The notes under the pieces were generated by a model. It made no database searches and was not told the origin of the DNA. It was given only the letters and a program-made list of their open reading frames with translations. From NCBI GenBank assembly GCA_002426755.1, contig DINI01000020.1, positions 42,650 to 75,727 of the forward strand: DNA of 33,078 nucleotides, given 5' to 3'. Of the stretch, positions 1 to 6,517 are shown piece after piece; position 1 is the stretch's first letter, and every line of letters begins with the position of its first letter. The DNA is from Flavobacteriaceae bacterium UBA5544. Lineage in GTDB: Bacteria > Bacteroidota > Bacteroidia > Flavobacteriales > Flavobacteriaceae. The translations under genes were made by a program, and so were the position numbers.

Positions 1-101
1 GCAAACTGTGCTTCCAAGACATCCACAGCAATCGTCAAACCTTTGCTATCCTTGATATGCTGACAAACACTGTGATACATTAAAATTGGTAAACGCGCCA
101 T
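1..101 (-). CDS. Polysaccharide deacetylase family protein, N-terminal fragment
   Basis: The ATG lies at 99-101 and the gene reads leftward off the window edge, leaving 33 codons. The visible protein starts with LPILMYHSV and continues to GLTIAVDVLEAQF. PILMYHSV followed by a GLT(I/V) segment is the usual opening of NodB-fold polysaccharide/chitin deacetylases, which remove N-acetyl groups from surface or exported glycans. The catalytic Asp and zinc His residues lie outside the window, so activity cannot be judged. The gene is divergent from a run of glycosyltransferases, which fits a role in surface polysaccharide synthesis. A TAGATTTG box on its own strand (161-154) could drive it. Confidence 0.75.
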   Translation of the reverse strand, partial: MARLPILMYHSVCQHIKDSKGLTIAVDVLEAQF

Positions 102-141
102 TCCTGAAATGCTTATGTTAATTATATCGTCTTAAAATGCT

Positions 142-149
142 TATTTTTG
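142..149 (+). promoter_or_regulatory. Putative -7 box for the glycosyltransferase operon
   Basis: TATTTTTG matches TAnnTTTG exactly and lies 32 bp before the ATG at 182, leaving a leader of roughly 25 bases. No convincing -33 TTG is visible. It faces away from the minus-strand box at 154-161, and the two together form an imperfect palindrome. Confidence 0.45.
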
Positions 150-153
150 TTCA

Positions 154-161
154 CAAATCTA
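154..161 (-). promoter_or_regulatory. Putative -7 box for the deacetylase gene
   Basis: Read on the minus strand this is TAGATTTG, a full match to the Bacteroidetes -7 consensus TAnnTTTG. It would start transcription near 147 and give a leader of about 46 bases before the ATG at 101. No good -33 TTG is seen at the right spacing. It sits 4 bp from a plus-strand box at 142-149. Confidence 0.4.
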
Positions 162-181
162 CATAATTTTATTTCTATTGA

Positions 182-928
182 ATGATTAGTGCGCTTGCCA
201 TCACATACAATGAAGAGGAACACATCGAGCGTTTTATCAAAAGCCTCTCGTTTGCTGACGAAATCATTATTGTAGATTCCAATAGCACTGATAAAACGGT
301 TGAAATTGCAAAAGGTCTTAACGCCAAAGTTTTTAAACGGGATTTTGATAATTTTTCTGCCCAAAAGAATTTTGCTTTAGAGCAAGCCACTCATGATTGG
401 ATTGTGTTTTTTGACCTGGATGAAGTTATTTCAGAATCTTTGGCCACTGAAATTCAGACAAAAATGGATACAGCATCTGAAGTTTCAGCATTCAAAGTAA
501 AACGCAACTTTTATTTTATGGGCAAACACATTAGGTATAGTGGATTTCAAAATGATGCTGTTGTTCGTGTATTCAAAAAATCGGACTCTCATTATGGTGA
601 CAGTTTAGTTCATGAAACTTTAAAAGTAAATGGTAAAACTGAAACGTTAAAAAACAAATCCGACCATTACAGTTATAAAACATTGGATGCTTATAACGAA
701 AAGTTGACGAGTTATAGCAAGTTGCAAGCAGAGACCTTATATCAAAACAACACACGGCCTAATTTTTATCATTTTATTTTTAGACCATTCTGGAGATTTT
801 TTCATCAATATATTATCAAGTTAGGATTTTTGGATGGAAAAGAAGGTTTTATTTTAGCTTATTTGAGCGCATTTGCAGTAGTAAAACGTTATTTGTTTTT
901 ATGGACCATGTATCGTAAACTCGACTAA
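182..928 (+). CDS. Glycosyltransferase family 2, WaaE/KdtX-like
   Basis: A 248-aa GT-A fold enzyme. The N-terminus ISALAITYNEEEHIERF is the nucleotide-binding start of GT2. IIIVDSNSTDKTVEIA is the second strand and loop, and FFDLDE near residue 80 carries the DxD-type metal site. The pattern (AQKNFAL after an SNSTDKT motif) is that of WaaE/KdtX-type enzymes, which add a hexose to LPS or capsule core. The C-terminus, WRFFHQYIIKLGFLDGKEGF, is a typical membrane-associating tail. The next gene starts on the base after its stop, so the two are cotranscribed and probably translationally coupled. The exact sugar is not deducible. Confidence 0.9.
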   Translation: MISALAITYNEEEHIERFIKSLSFADEIIIVDSNSTDKTVEIAKGLNAKVFKRDFDNFSAQKNFALEQATHDWIVFFDLDEVISESLATEIQTKMDTASEVSAFKVKRNFYFMGKHIRYSGFQNDAVVRVFKKSDSHYGDSLVHETLKVNGKTETLKNKSDHYSYKTLDAYNEKLTSYSKLQAETLYQNNTRPNFYHFIFRPFWRFFHQYIIKLGFLDGKEGFILAYLSAFAVVKRYLFLWTMYRKLD

Positions 929-1996
929 ATGAAGCAGATTTTTTTAGAATCACATAATATTAAAAACCAACACTTTGGTTTTGGGCAATTTAATTATCAT
1001 TTGATTAAAGGACTCTACAATGCCGATATCCAAGATTTTAAAATAACGCTTCATGCCAAAGAGGTTGAGCCATTGAAACAAGAGTTTGGTGATTATTTCA
1101 ACTACAAAAAATATTATTCCTTTAGACGGTATCCGCTTTTTCAAATTCGTGAAAAGTTTACTGTTTGGCATTCTTTAAACCAGAATATAAAGATTGAGCC
1201 CTATCACGACATTCCTTATTTGTTGACGGTTCATGATGTCAATTTTATTGATGAAGTTTCCAACGACTTAAACCATGAAGTAAATATTCGTTTTCAGGAG
1301 AAATTGAACAGAAGCCATGCCATTACGTACATTTCTGAATATGCCAAACAGTCCACACATCAACATTTCAAAGTTCCGGATGTTCCAGAATATGTGATTT
1401 ACAATGGCAACCCAATTCGAGAGATAACACTTCCAAAAAGTCATCGACCAACGCAAGTGCCGAAAAATCCTTTCCTGTTCAGCATTGGGGAATTTACGCC
1501 ACGCAAAAATTTTCATACGCTGGTTGAAATGTTGAAGTATTTACCCGAATTGGATTTGGTGTTATCGGGAAATAATTCAACAGACTATGCAAATTCCAAA
1601 TTAGCAACCACCATCAATGATTTAAACTTGCAAAATCGTGTTGTCATCACTGGAAAGATTGATGATCTCGACAAACAATATTACCTTCAACATTGTGAAG
1701 CATTTATGTTTCCATCCTTGCGCGAAGGCTTTGGAATTCCTCCGATAGAAGCCATGCGTTTTGGTAAGCCTGTTTTTCTTTCTAACAACACATCATTGCC
1801 CGAAATAGGTGGCAAAGACGCATTTTACTGGAATCATTATGAGCCGCAATATATGGCTACTATCGTGAAAAAAGGTCTGGAAACATATAATGAAAACAAG
1901 GAAGAACTCGCGTCAAAATACATAGCACACGCCAAAAGTTTCAATTGGGACGAAACAGCCAAACAATACGCAGATGTATATCGAAATTTACTTTAA
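929..1996 (+). CDS. Glycosyltransferase family 4 (GT1/GT4 superfamily)
   Basis: A 355-aa GT-B fold enzyme. The C-terminal Rossmann half has FSIGEFTPRKNFHTLVE, then VVITGKIDD and FPSLREGFGIPPIEAM, the GT4 donor-binding EGFG motif with the E(x7)E pair, followed by LPEIGG. The N-terminal acceptor half holds LLTVHDVNF. It would transfer a sugar from a nucleotide donor onto a cytoplasmic glycolipid intermediate. Its ATG directly follows the TAA of the upstream GT2 (TAAATG), indicating one operon. No signal peptide or membrane segment is seen. Substrate is unknown. Confidence 0.92.
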   Translation: MKQIFLESHNIKNQHFGFGQFNYHLIKGLYNADIQDFKITLHAKEVEPLKQEFGDYFNYKKYYSFRRYPLFQIREKFTVWHSLNQNIKIEPYHDIPYLLTVHDVNFIDEVSNDLNHEVNIRFQEKLNRSHAITYISEYAKQSTHQHFKVPDVPEYVIYNGNPIREITLPKSHRPTQVPKNPFLFSIGEFTPRKNFHTLVEMLKYLPELDLVLSGNNSTDYANSKLATTINDLNLQNRVVITGKIDDLDKQYYLQHCEAFMFPSLREGFGIPPIEAMRFGKPVFLSNNTSLPEIGGKDAFYWNHYEPQYMATIVKKGLETYNENKEELASKYIAHAKSFNWDETAKQYADVYRNLL

Positions 1997-2037
1997 TCAC
2001 ATAAACATATTGTAGTTTTACACCTATATAATCACCT

Positions 2038-2949
2038 ATGAAAGACATTTCTGTTATCATCATCAATTACAACACTGCTACTTACACGCTGGATTGTGTA
2101 AAATCGGTGATGGCTCATACCGATGAAAAGATAAGCTACGATATCATTGTGGTTGACAACAATTCAAAACTTGATGATTATAAGATTTTAAAACAGAATT
2201 TTCCAAAGGCTGAAAATATTTCACTCCATAGAAGCGTCATCAATACGGGCTTTGGTGGTGGAAATATGTTTGGAGCACAATTCTCCAATGCAAAATATCT
2301 CCTGTTTTTGAATAATGACGCGTTTTTGCAAAATGACTGTTTATCCATTCTTTACAATTATATGGAATCACACCCAAAAGTTGGGGTGAGTACCGCTCAA
2401 AATTATGACGAACATGGTGCGCACGTGGCTTCTTTTGATCATGACAAAGGAATTAGAAAACTTATTTTTGGCCGAAGTTTTTTAGAAAAGAACTTCAGCA
2501 ATACTTATCCAAAACGAAAAAAAGAATACACAGAACCAATAACAGTCAATTTCGTCAATGGTGCGTTTATGTTTTTTAGAACGGATGTTTTTGCCCGTGT
2601 TGGAGGGTTTGACACGAATATCTTTTTATATTTTGAAGAAATGGATATTTGCCACCGAATGCGCCAAATAGGATTTGATAGCGTTTTAGTTCCCAATGCT
2701 AAAATCACACATTATCAAGGTGTCAGCACCGGAGTTTCTGAAACCATTAGCAAAGAAGGATTGATTTCTTATTTTTATGTCATCAGAAAGAACTCTTCTC
2801 ACCTTAAATATGTATTTATCAGATTGTATTATTGCTTAACATTTCTAATAAAACCAAAAAAATGGTTTATGCTGCCTTTGGTATTTAAAGGAGTTCCGAT
2901 TTCTGAATCCTTAAAACAAAAGCAAGCCATCCTTTTCGAAAAGGACTAA
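2038..2949 (+). CDS. Glycosyltransferase family 2, rhamnosyltransferase-like
   Basis: A 303-aa GT2 of the WbbL/RfbN-like type. Visible motifs are VIIINYNTATYTLDCVKSV at the start, VVDNNS, NTGFGGG, LFLNNDAF (metal site), FVNGAFMFFRTDVFARVGGFD, and FFEEMDICHR-like residues in FLYFEEMDICHRMRQIGF, which contains the ED catalytic pair, then ITHYQGVST. This set is characteristic of dTDP-rhamnose-type transferases, although specificity cannot be fixed. It follows the GT4 by 41 bp. Its last 4 bases overlap the end of the convergent minus-strand GT4. Confidence 0.92.
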   Translation: MKDISVIIINYNTATYTLDCVKSVMAHTDEKISYDIIVVDNNSKLDDYKILKQNFPKAENISLHRSVINTGFGGGNMFGAQFSNAKYLLFLNNDAFLQNDCLSILYNYMESHPKVGVSTAQNYDEHGAHVASFDHDKGIRKLIFGRSFLEKNFSNTYPKRKKEYTEPITVNFVNGAFMFFRTDVFARVGGFDTNIFLYFEEMDICHRMRQIGFDSVLVPNAKITHYQGVSTGVSETISKEGLISYFYVIRKNSSHLKYVFIRLYYCLTFLIKPKKWFMLPLVFKGVPISESLKQKQAILFEKD

Positions 2950-4157
2950 CTCAAAAGCTTCAAAACTCGTTTTTCAATTTCGTTTAAAGAGAATGGTTCC
3001 AATATTTCTTTAGAAGATTCGCTAACATTTTGCCACAACGTGTCATCGTTATATAGCTTCAAGATTTTTTCGGCCATGCCTTGAGCAGTGTTGTCAATCA
3101 ATTCATTTTTACAAGTTCCGAAATCAAATCCTTCAGCTCCAATCGGTGTGGTTACAACAGGTAAACCATACTCTAAACTTTGCCCAATCTTGCCCTTTAC
3201 CCCGGCTCCATAACGCAAAGGAGCGACAAAAACTTTTGAAGTCTTGAAATATTCTGAAATATCCTCTACAAAACCGAGTACTTTAAATTTATCAGAATTG
3301 AGTGCCATGACTTCTTCAGTTGGGTAACTTCCGATGATGGTCACAGAAATATCGGATTGTGATTTCCATACGATAGGCATTATATGTTCTCTTAAAAAAA
3401 GGACCGCATCTTGATTTGGTGGATGTGAAAAACCTCCAACAAACAACAAACCTTCCCGATTGGAGGCATTGGTGGTTTCACCCAAAAATTGATGCACATT
3501 GCTAATGGTCGTCACTTTACTTTCATCAGAATAAAATTCTTTCAATGCAGTTTTATCATCATCCGAAATGGCAATAATTTCATCTGCATTTATGCAATTT
3601 TGGGTTTCAATCAATAAATACTTGCTGGCTTCTTTTTTGATTTTTGGATTTTTATTGAGTTGCCACTCGCGCTCCAATCTCAAATAATGAAAATCCACCA
3701 TATCATAGATTAACTTGATATGCTCATGTTTTGCCACCAATTCATAATACTTGTAAAACATATCTGCACGATGTAGCCACGCAAAATGTATATTGGGCAA
3801 CATCTTTTCAATGAATTTATCTCGGGTGACAAAATCACCTTTCTCATCGATAGTAGGTTCATACACCAAAACGCCCATTTTTTGATAATGAGGTATGTAT
3901 TCCGTTTTGTATTTATATTCTTTTTTATCAGCAACCAAGAAAACTCCAAACCCATTTTTAAGCATCAATTTTATCAACTCATGCAAACGTCTTGACCCAG
4001 AATCTTTATCATATTCAGGAATGATGGAATCGACAATCAATACATTTTTGTTAGAAAATTCAATGCTGGAAAAATCCAAAACCTTATTCTCCTTGGCCAA
4101 CTTCCGCTTGAGTTGATTGTTTTTGTAGTTTAGCCTAAAATCTTTGTATAAGGACAT
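2946..4157 (-). CDS. Glycosyltransferase family 4 with N-terminal GT4_4-like region
   Basis: A 403-aa GT-B enzyme. The N-terminal half has VLIVDSIIPEYDKDSGSRR, a pattern common in large bacterial polysaccharide GT4 enzymes where the DSGSRR loop lines the acceptor site. The C-terminal half has LLFVGGFSHPPNQDAV, VTIIGSYP, VLGFVEDISEYF and FVAPLRYGAGVKGKIGQSLEYGLPVV, the donor-binding region with GAGVKGKI(x)E(Y) in place of the EGFG motif. The downstream glycosyltransferase on the other strand ends inside its stop codon region. The pyruvyl transferase gene ends 10 bp upstream in the same direction, so the two form an operon. Confidence 0.9.
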   Translation of the reverse strand: MSLYKDFRLNYKNNQLKRKLAKENKVLDFSSIEFSNKNVLIVDSIIPEYDKDSGSRRLHELIKLMLKNGFGVFLVADKKEYKYKTEYIPHYQKMGVLVYEPTIDEKGDFVTRDKFIEKMLPNIHFAWLHRADMFYKYYELVAKHEHIKLIYDMVDFHYLRLEREWQLNKNPKIKKEASKYLLIETQNCINADEIIAISDDDKTALKEFYSDESKVTTISNVHQFLGETTNASNREGLLFVGGFSHPPNQDAVLFLREHIMPIVWKSQSDISVTIIGSYPTEEVMALNSDKFKVLGFVEDISEYFKTSKVFVAPLRYGAGVKGKIGQSLEYGLPVVTTPIGAEGFDFGTCKNELIDNTAQGMAEKILKLYNDDTLWQNVSESSKEILEPFSLNEIEKRVLKLLS

Positions 4158-4167
4158 TATAGGGGTT

Positions 4168-5430
4168 TTAAGAAGTCTTCTTATTCAATTGGTCAAAGTT
4201 CATTTTTGAAAGCTCTTTAACTTTTGGTAGATTGGCCTTTGTGGATTCTGAAAATTGCGATAAATGCTCAACAAATGTTGTCAAAACCTCATAAAATTTC
4301 GTCATGTCAGTGTAACTTACCAAGCTCTTTTTAGGGTCAACTCCAAAAAGTTTCTGCAATCCTGAAAATTTATCTTCGTATGAAATACCAAACAAAGGCT
4401 TTGCAAAAGAATATCCCGAAATCCCAAAATGCATTCTTGCAGAAATCGTAAAATCAATAAACTCCAAATAAGATTTCAATTCAAGACCATTCTTTATATC
4501 ACTTTTGAAAAATGCATCTATATCCTGCGCCTTAAGTTTTACATATATTGCTTCGGCCAAATCACGATCACTCATCTCGCCTCTGATATCATGGTAAAGC
4601 ATCACATAGGAGACATTTTTTTCATGATATAATTTTTCAAATACATTTACGAAATGATCGATATATGCCTCAACTCCTATCTTATTTGCTTGCATCCAGT
4701 TAGGGCACACACCACAAATGATACTGGCTTCCTTTCTTCTTTCTGATATCCAATTCAAATATTGAGCATCTTCATTTTTATCGTAAGGACATAAAAAGGC
4801 CAAATCTGAAACTTGATATAGATTTTCGGATGGCAAAAATTTATTGGCTACGTGATAAGAATCTGGATCACGCAAATTGAATCGCGTATTAGGAACCAAA
4901 CTAGCAAAATCATCTTTTAATGGGGAGTTCAATATCCCATCATTTAAACTAAAACCAAGAATCGCCGTTGGAATGTTGTATTTATTGGCATTTCGAAGGG
5001 TTCTGCATTTAAAGGAAGTCGCAGCAGTTCCATAAGAAGGAGTTAAATTGTCAGCTCCTATGACATATGCACCTCTTCTGAACTTATGAAATTTTGGAGC
5101 AAATTTGTATTGTAAATAATTGACATTCTTGTGGTTTCCAAACAGATCTGGGCGTTCATGCCATTTTCGTTCGTACATTGTTATTGGAACATTGCTATCG
5201 ATGCTATTGACAAAGGTAACAGCCATTAGCTCATCACCAAAAGATCCATCCAAAGTTGCCGGAAGAAGAAGCAGAACACCATCTTCCTCCTTTTCAAAAA
5301 GACTCAAAAGACGATTTAAAATGTTATGAAAAGTGCATCTTAAGTTTATAAAAAAATAACGTTTTCTTGTTCTAAAATCGTCACTGCTCTTTTTAAATTC
5401 CATTGTGCTTCTTTTATGAATGTTTGGCAA
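4168..5430 (-). CDS. Polysaccharide pyruvyl transferase family protein
   Basis: A 420-aa protein fitting PF04230, whose members move pyruvate from phosphoenolpyruvate onto sugar residues as ketals, giving negatively charged glycans. Seen: LLLPATLDGSFGDELMAVTFVNSI (N-terminal GT-B-like nucleotide/PEP region), a GADNLTPSYG segment, and DFTISARMHFGISGYSFAKPLFGISYEDKF near the C-terminus, where the conserved R-x-H (RMH) sits. Two starts are possible: ATG at 5430, or ATG at 5403 nine codons in (MEFKKSS). The latter leaves more room for the divergent promoter region. The gene is cotranscribed with the GT4 at 2946-4157. Together they suggest a pyruvylated surface polymer. Confidence 0.85.
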   Translation of the reverse strand: MPNIHKRSTMEFKKSSDDFRTRKRYFFINLRCTFHNILNRLLSLFEKEEDGVLLLLPATLDGSFGDELMAVTFVNSIDSNVPITMYERKWHERPDLFGNHKNVNYLQYKFAPKFHKFRRGAYVIGADNLTPSYGTAATSFKCRTLRNANKYNIPTAILGFSLNDGILNSPLKDDFASLVPNTRFNLRDPDSYHVANKFLPSENLYQVSDLAFLCPYDKNEDAQYLNWISERRKEASIICGVCPNWMQANKIGVEAYIDHFVNVFEKLYHEKNVSYVMLYHDIRGEMSDRDLAEAIYVKLKAQDIDAFFKSDIKNGLELKSYLEFIDFTISARMHFGISGYSFAKPLFGISYEDKFSGLQKLFGVDPKKSLVSYTDMTKFYEVLTTFVEHLSQFSESTKANLPKVKELSKMNFDQLNKKTS

Positions 5431-5457
5431 GTCATATTTAATTTTACATTAAATTTG
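5424..5457 (+). promoter_or_regulatory. Putative promoter for tsaC
   Basis: TTG at 5424-5426, then 23 bp, then TAAATTTG at 5450-5457, a full match to the -7 consensus TAnnTTTG. The expected transcription start near 5464 is upstream of ATG 5482 but downstream of the in-frame ATG at 5416, which is why the later start is preferred for the gene. Confidence 0.5.
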
Positions 5458-5464
5458 TGCTTTG

Positions 5465-5472
5465 CAAAAATA
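5465..5472 (-). promoter_or_regulatory. Putative -7 box for the pyruvyl transferase operon
   Basis: On the minus strand this reads TATTTTTG, matching TAnnTTTG. Transcription would begin near 5458 and reach the ATG at 5430 or 5403. It sits back to back with the plus-strand box at 5450-5457, so the two promoters physically overlap. Confidence 0.4.
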
Positions 5473-5481
5473 ACCAAAAAA

Positions 5482-6042
5482 ATGCAGTCCGAAATAAACA
5501 AATCCGTCCAAACCTTAAAAGAAGGCGGCCTCATCCTCTACCCAACCGACACCGTTTGGGGCATCGGCTGTGATGCATCTAATGCTGAAGCCGTGGATAA
5601 AATTTTCAAACTTAAACAACGTGAAGACAGCAAGGCACTCATCTGTCTAGTGGCCGATGACAGAATGCTCAAAAAGTATATCAAAACCATTCCAGAAGTA
5701 GCCTATGATATTTTGGATGTATCCGAAGAGCCGATAACCATTATTTATGATGAGCCCCAAAACCTGGCATCAAATTTAGTTGCTTCAGACAATACCATTG
5801 CCATTCGCATTCCGAATGATGAGTTTTGTTTTCAACTCTTGCGACGTTTCAATGGAGCCATCGTTTCAACTTCCGCAAACGTTAGCGGTTTTCCAACACC
5901 AAAATCCTTCAAAGAAATAAGTCCAGACATTTTAAAAGGTGTGGACTATGTCGTAAATTTGCATCACGAAAAAATTAGCTCCAAACCATCTTCCATAATT
6001 AAGTTGGGCAATGATGGGAAAGTGAAAATTATAAGACAATGA
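5482..6042 (+). CDS. tsaC: L-threonylcarbamoyladenylate synthase (YrdC/Sua5 family)
   Basis: A 186-aa single YrdC domain. It makes threonylcarbamoyl-AMP from Thr, bicarbonate and ATP for the t6A37 modification of ANN-decoding tRNAs. Seen: ILYPTDTVWGIGCDA at residues 19-33, then KLKQREDSKAL with the K-R-x(3)-K ligand set, IVSTSANVSG and KPSSIIKL. It is the short form, without the C-terminal Sua5 domain. The start at 5482 (MQSEINK) is chosen over in-frame ATG 5416. The extra 22 residues are hydrophobic, not part of the family fold, and overlap the probable promoter. Stop is at 6040-6042, 10 bp before the inverted-repeat cassette. Confidence 0.92.
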   Translation: MQSEINKSVQTLKEGGLILYPTDTVWGIGCDASNAEAVDKIFKLKQREDSKALICLVADDRMLKKYIKTIPEVAYDILDVSEEPITIIYDEPQNLASNLVASDNTIAIRIPNDEFCFQLLRRFNGAIVSTSANVSGFPTPKSFKEISPDILKGVDYVVNLHHEKISSKPSSIIKLGNDGKVKIIRQ

Positions 6043-6052
6043 ATCTCTTTAG

Positions 6053-6068
6053 CCACGAATACACGAAT
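6053..6068 (-). repeat. Repeat copy 1 (left end of cassette)
   Basis: CCACGAATACACGAAT, the exact reverse complement of the other three copies. Internally it is two 8-bp units sharing the heptamer CACGAAT. It lies between the tsaC stop and the GxxExxY start. Confidence 0.85.
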
Positions 6069-6072
6069 AAAT

Positions 6073-6447
6073 ATGTCAAACATTCTTTATAAGGAGGAAA
6101 GCTATTCGATAGTTGGAGTTTTGTTTGATGTTTATAATAATTTGGGTTCTGGTTTTTTAGAAATTGTATATAAAGATGCGGTGGAATATGAGTTTAGAAA
6201 TCTAAATATTCCATTTGAAAGAGAAAAAGAATTTCTCGTTGCTTATAAAGACACCTTTTTAAAACATAAGTTCTATGCTGATTTTGTGGTTTTCGACAAA
6301 ATAATTTTGGAAATAAAATCAATTGAAAATTTAAACGACACGCATGTTTCTCAATGCATAAATTATTTAAAAGTGTCCGGCTGTAAATTAGCAATCATGG
6401 CTAATTTTCATAAAGACCTATTGGACCACAAAAGAATTGTTCTATAA
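6073..6447 (+). CDS. GxxExxY protein (PD-(D/E)XK nuclease-like family)
   Basis: A 124-aa protein with the family signature G27-F-L-E30-I-V-Y33. The likely nuclease-fold core is D70 in FYADFVV, followed by E80-I-K82 in IILEIKS, i.e. D-x9-E-x-K, the arrangement of PD-(D/E)XK enzymes. The C-terminal half (HVSQCINYLKVSGCKLAIMANF) is the typical QL(x)NYL(x)xxG element of this family. Function is not established for the family. A DNA-cleaving role is suggested only by the fold. It is bracketed by inverted copies of a 16-bp repeat and sits between unrelated housekeeping genes, which fits a mobile or selfish cassette. All motif residues are intact, so it does not look decayed. Confidence 0.88.
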   Translation: MSNILYKEESYSIVGVLFDVYNNLGSGFLEIVYKDAVEYEFRNLNIPFEREKEFLVAYKDTFLKHKFYADFVVFDKIILEIKSIENLNDTHVSQCINYLKVSGCKLAIMANFHKDLLDHKRIVL

Positions 6448-6493
6448 CAACTATTCATTTGTTGTGTCCAAAAACACATCAAAACAAAAAAAC

Positions 6494-6509
6494 ATTCGTG
6501 TATTCGTGG
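6494..6509 (+). repeat. Repeat copy 2 (right end of cassette)
   Basis: ATTCGTGTATTCGTGG, two 8-bp units ATTCGTGT + ATTCGTGG. It ends 8 bp before the ATG of cca (6518). It is inverted relative to copy 1 and in the same orientation as copies 3 and 4. Confidence 0.85.
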
Positions 6510-6517
6510 TGAAACAT

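Larger units (their letters stand above)
6053..6509. mobile_element. Candidate inverted-repeat cassette carrying a GxxExxY gene
   Basis: A 457-bp unit bounded by perfect 16-bp inverted repeats, CCACGAATACACGAAT on the left (6053-6068) and ATTCGTGTATTCGTGG on the right (6494-6509). The only gene inside is the 124-aa GxxExxY protein, whose ATG begins 5 bp inside the left repeat. The unit sits cleanly between tsaC and cca, two housekeeping genes. There is no transposase and I do not see an obvious target-site duplication. That it is or was mobile is inference from the structure and from solo copies of the same repeat elsewhere in the window (8024, 9809). Confidence 0.45.

Noticed and set aside
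122..390. Minus-strand frames opposite the first glycosyltransferase
   Set aside because: Shadows of the GT2 gene at 182-928; they have no recognisable domain and overlap its conserved N-terminus.
5416..5481. Upstream in-frame start of tsaC (22 extra residues)
   Set aside because: Residues are hydrophobic, not part of the YrdC fold, and the codons cover the probable promoter at 5450-5457.
6437..6517. Upstream in-frame start of cca (27 extra residues)
   Set aside because: It would overlap the GxxExxY gene and translate the repeat at 6494-6509; the family starts close to MDYKQAL.
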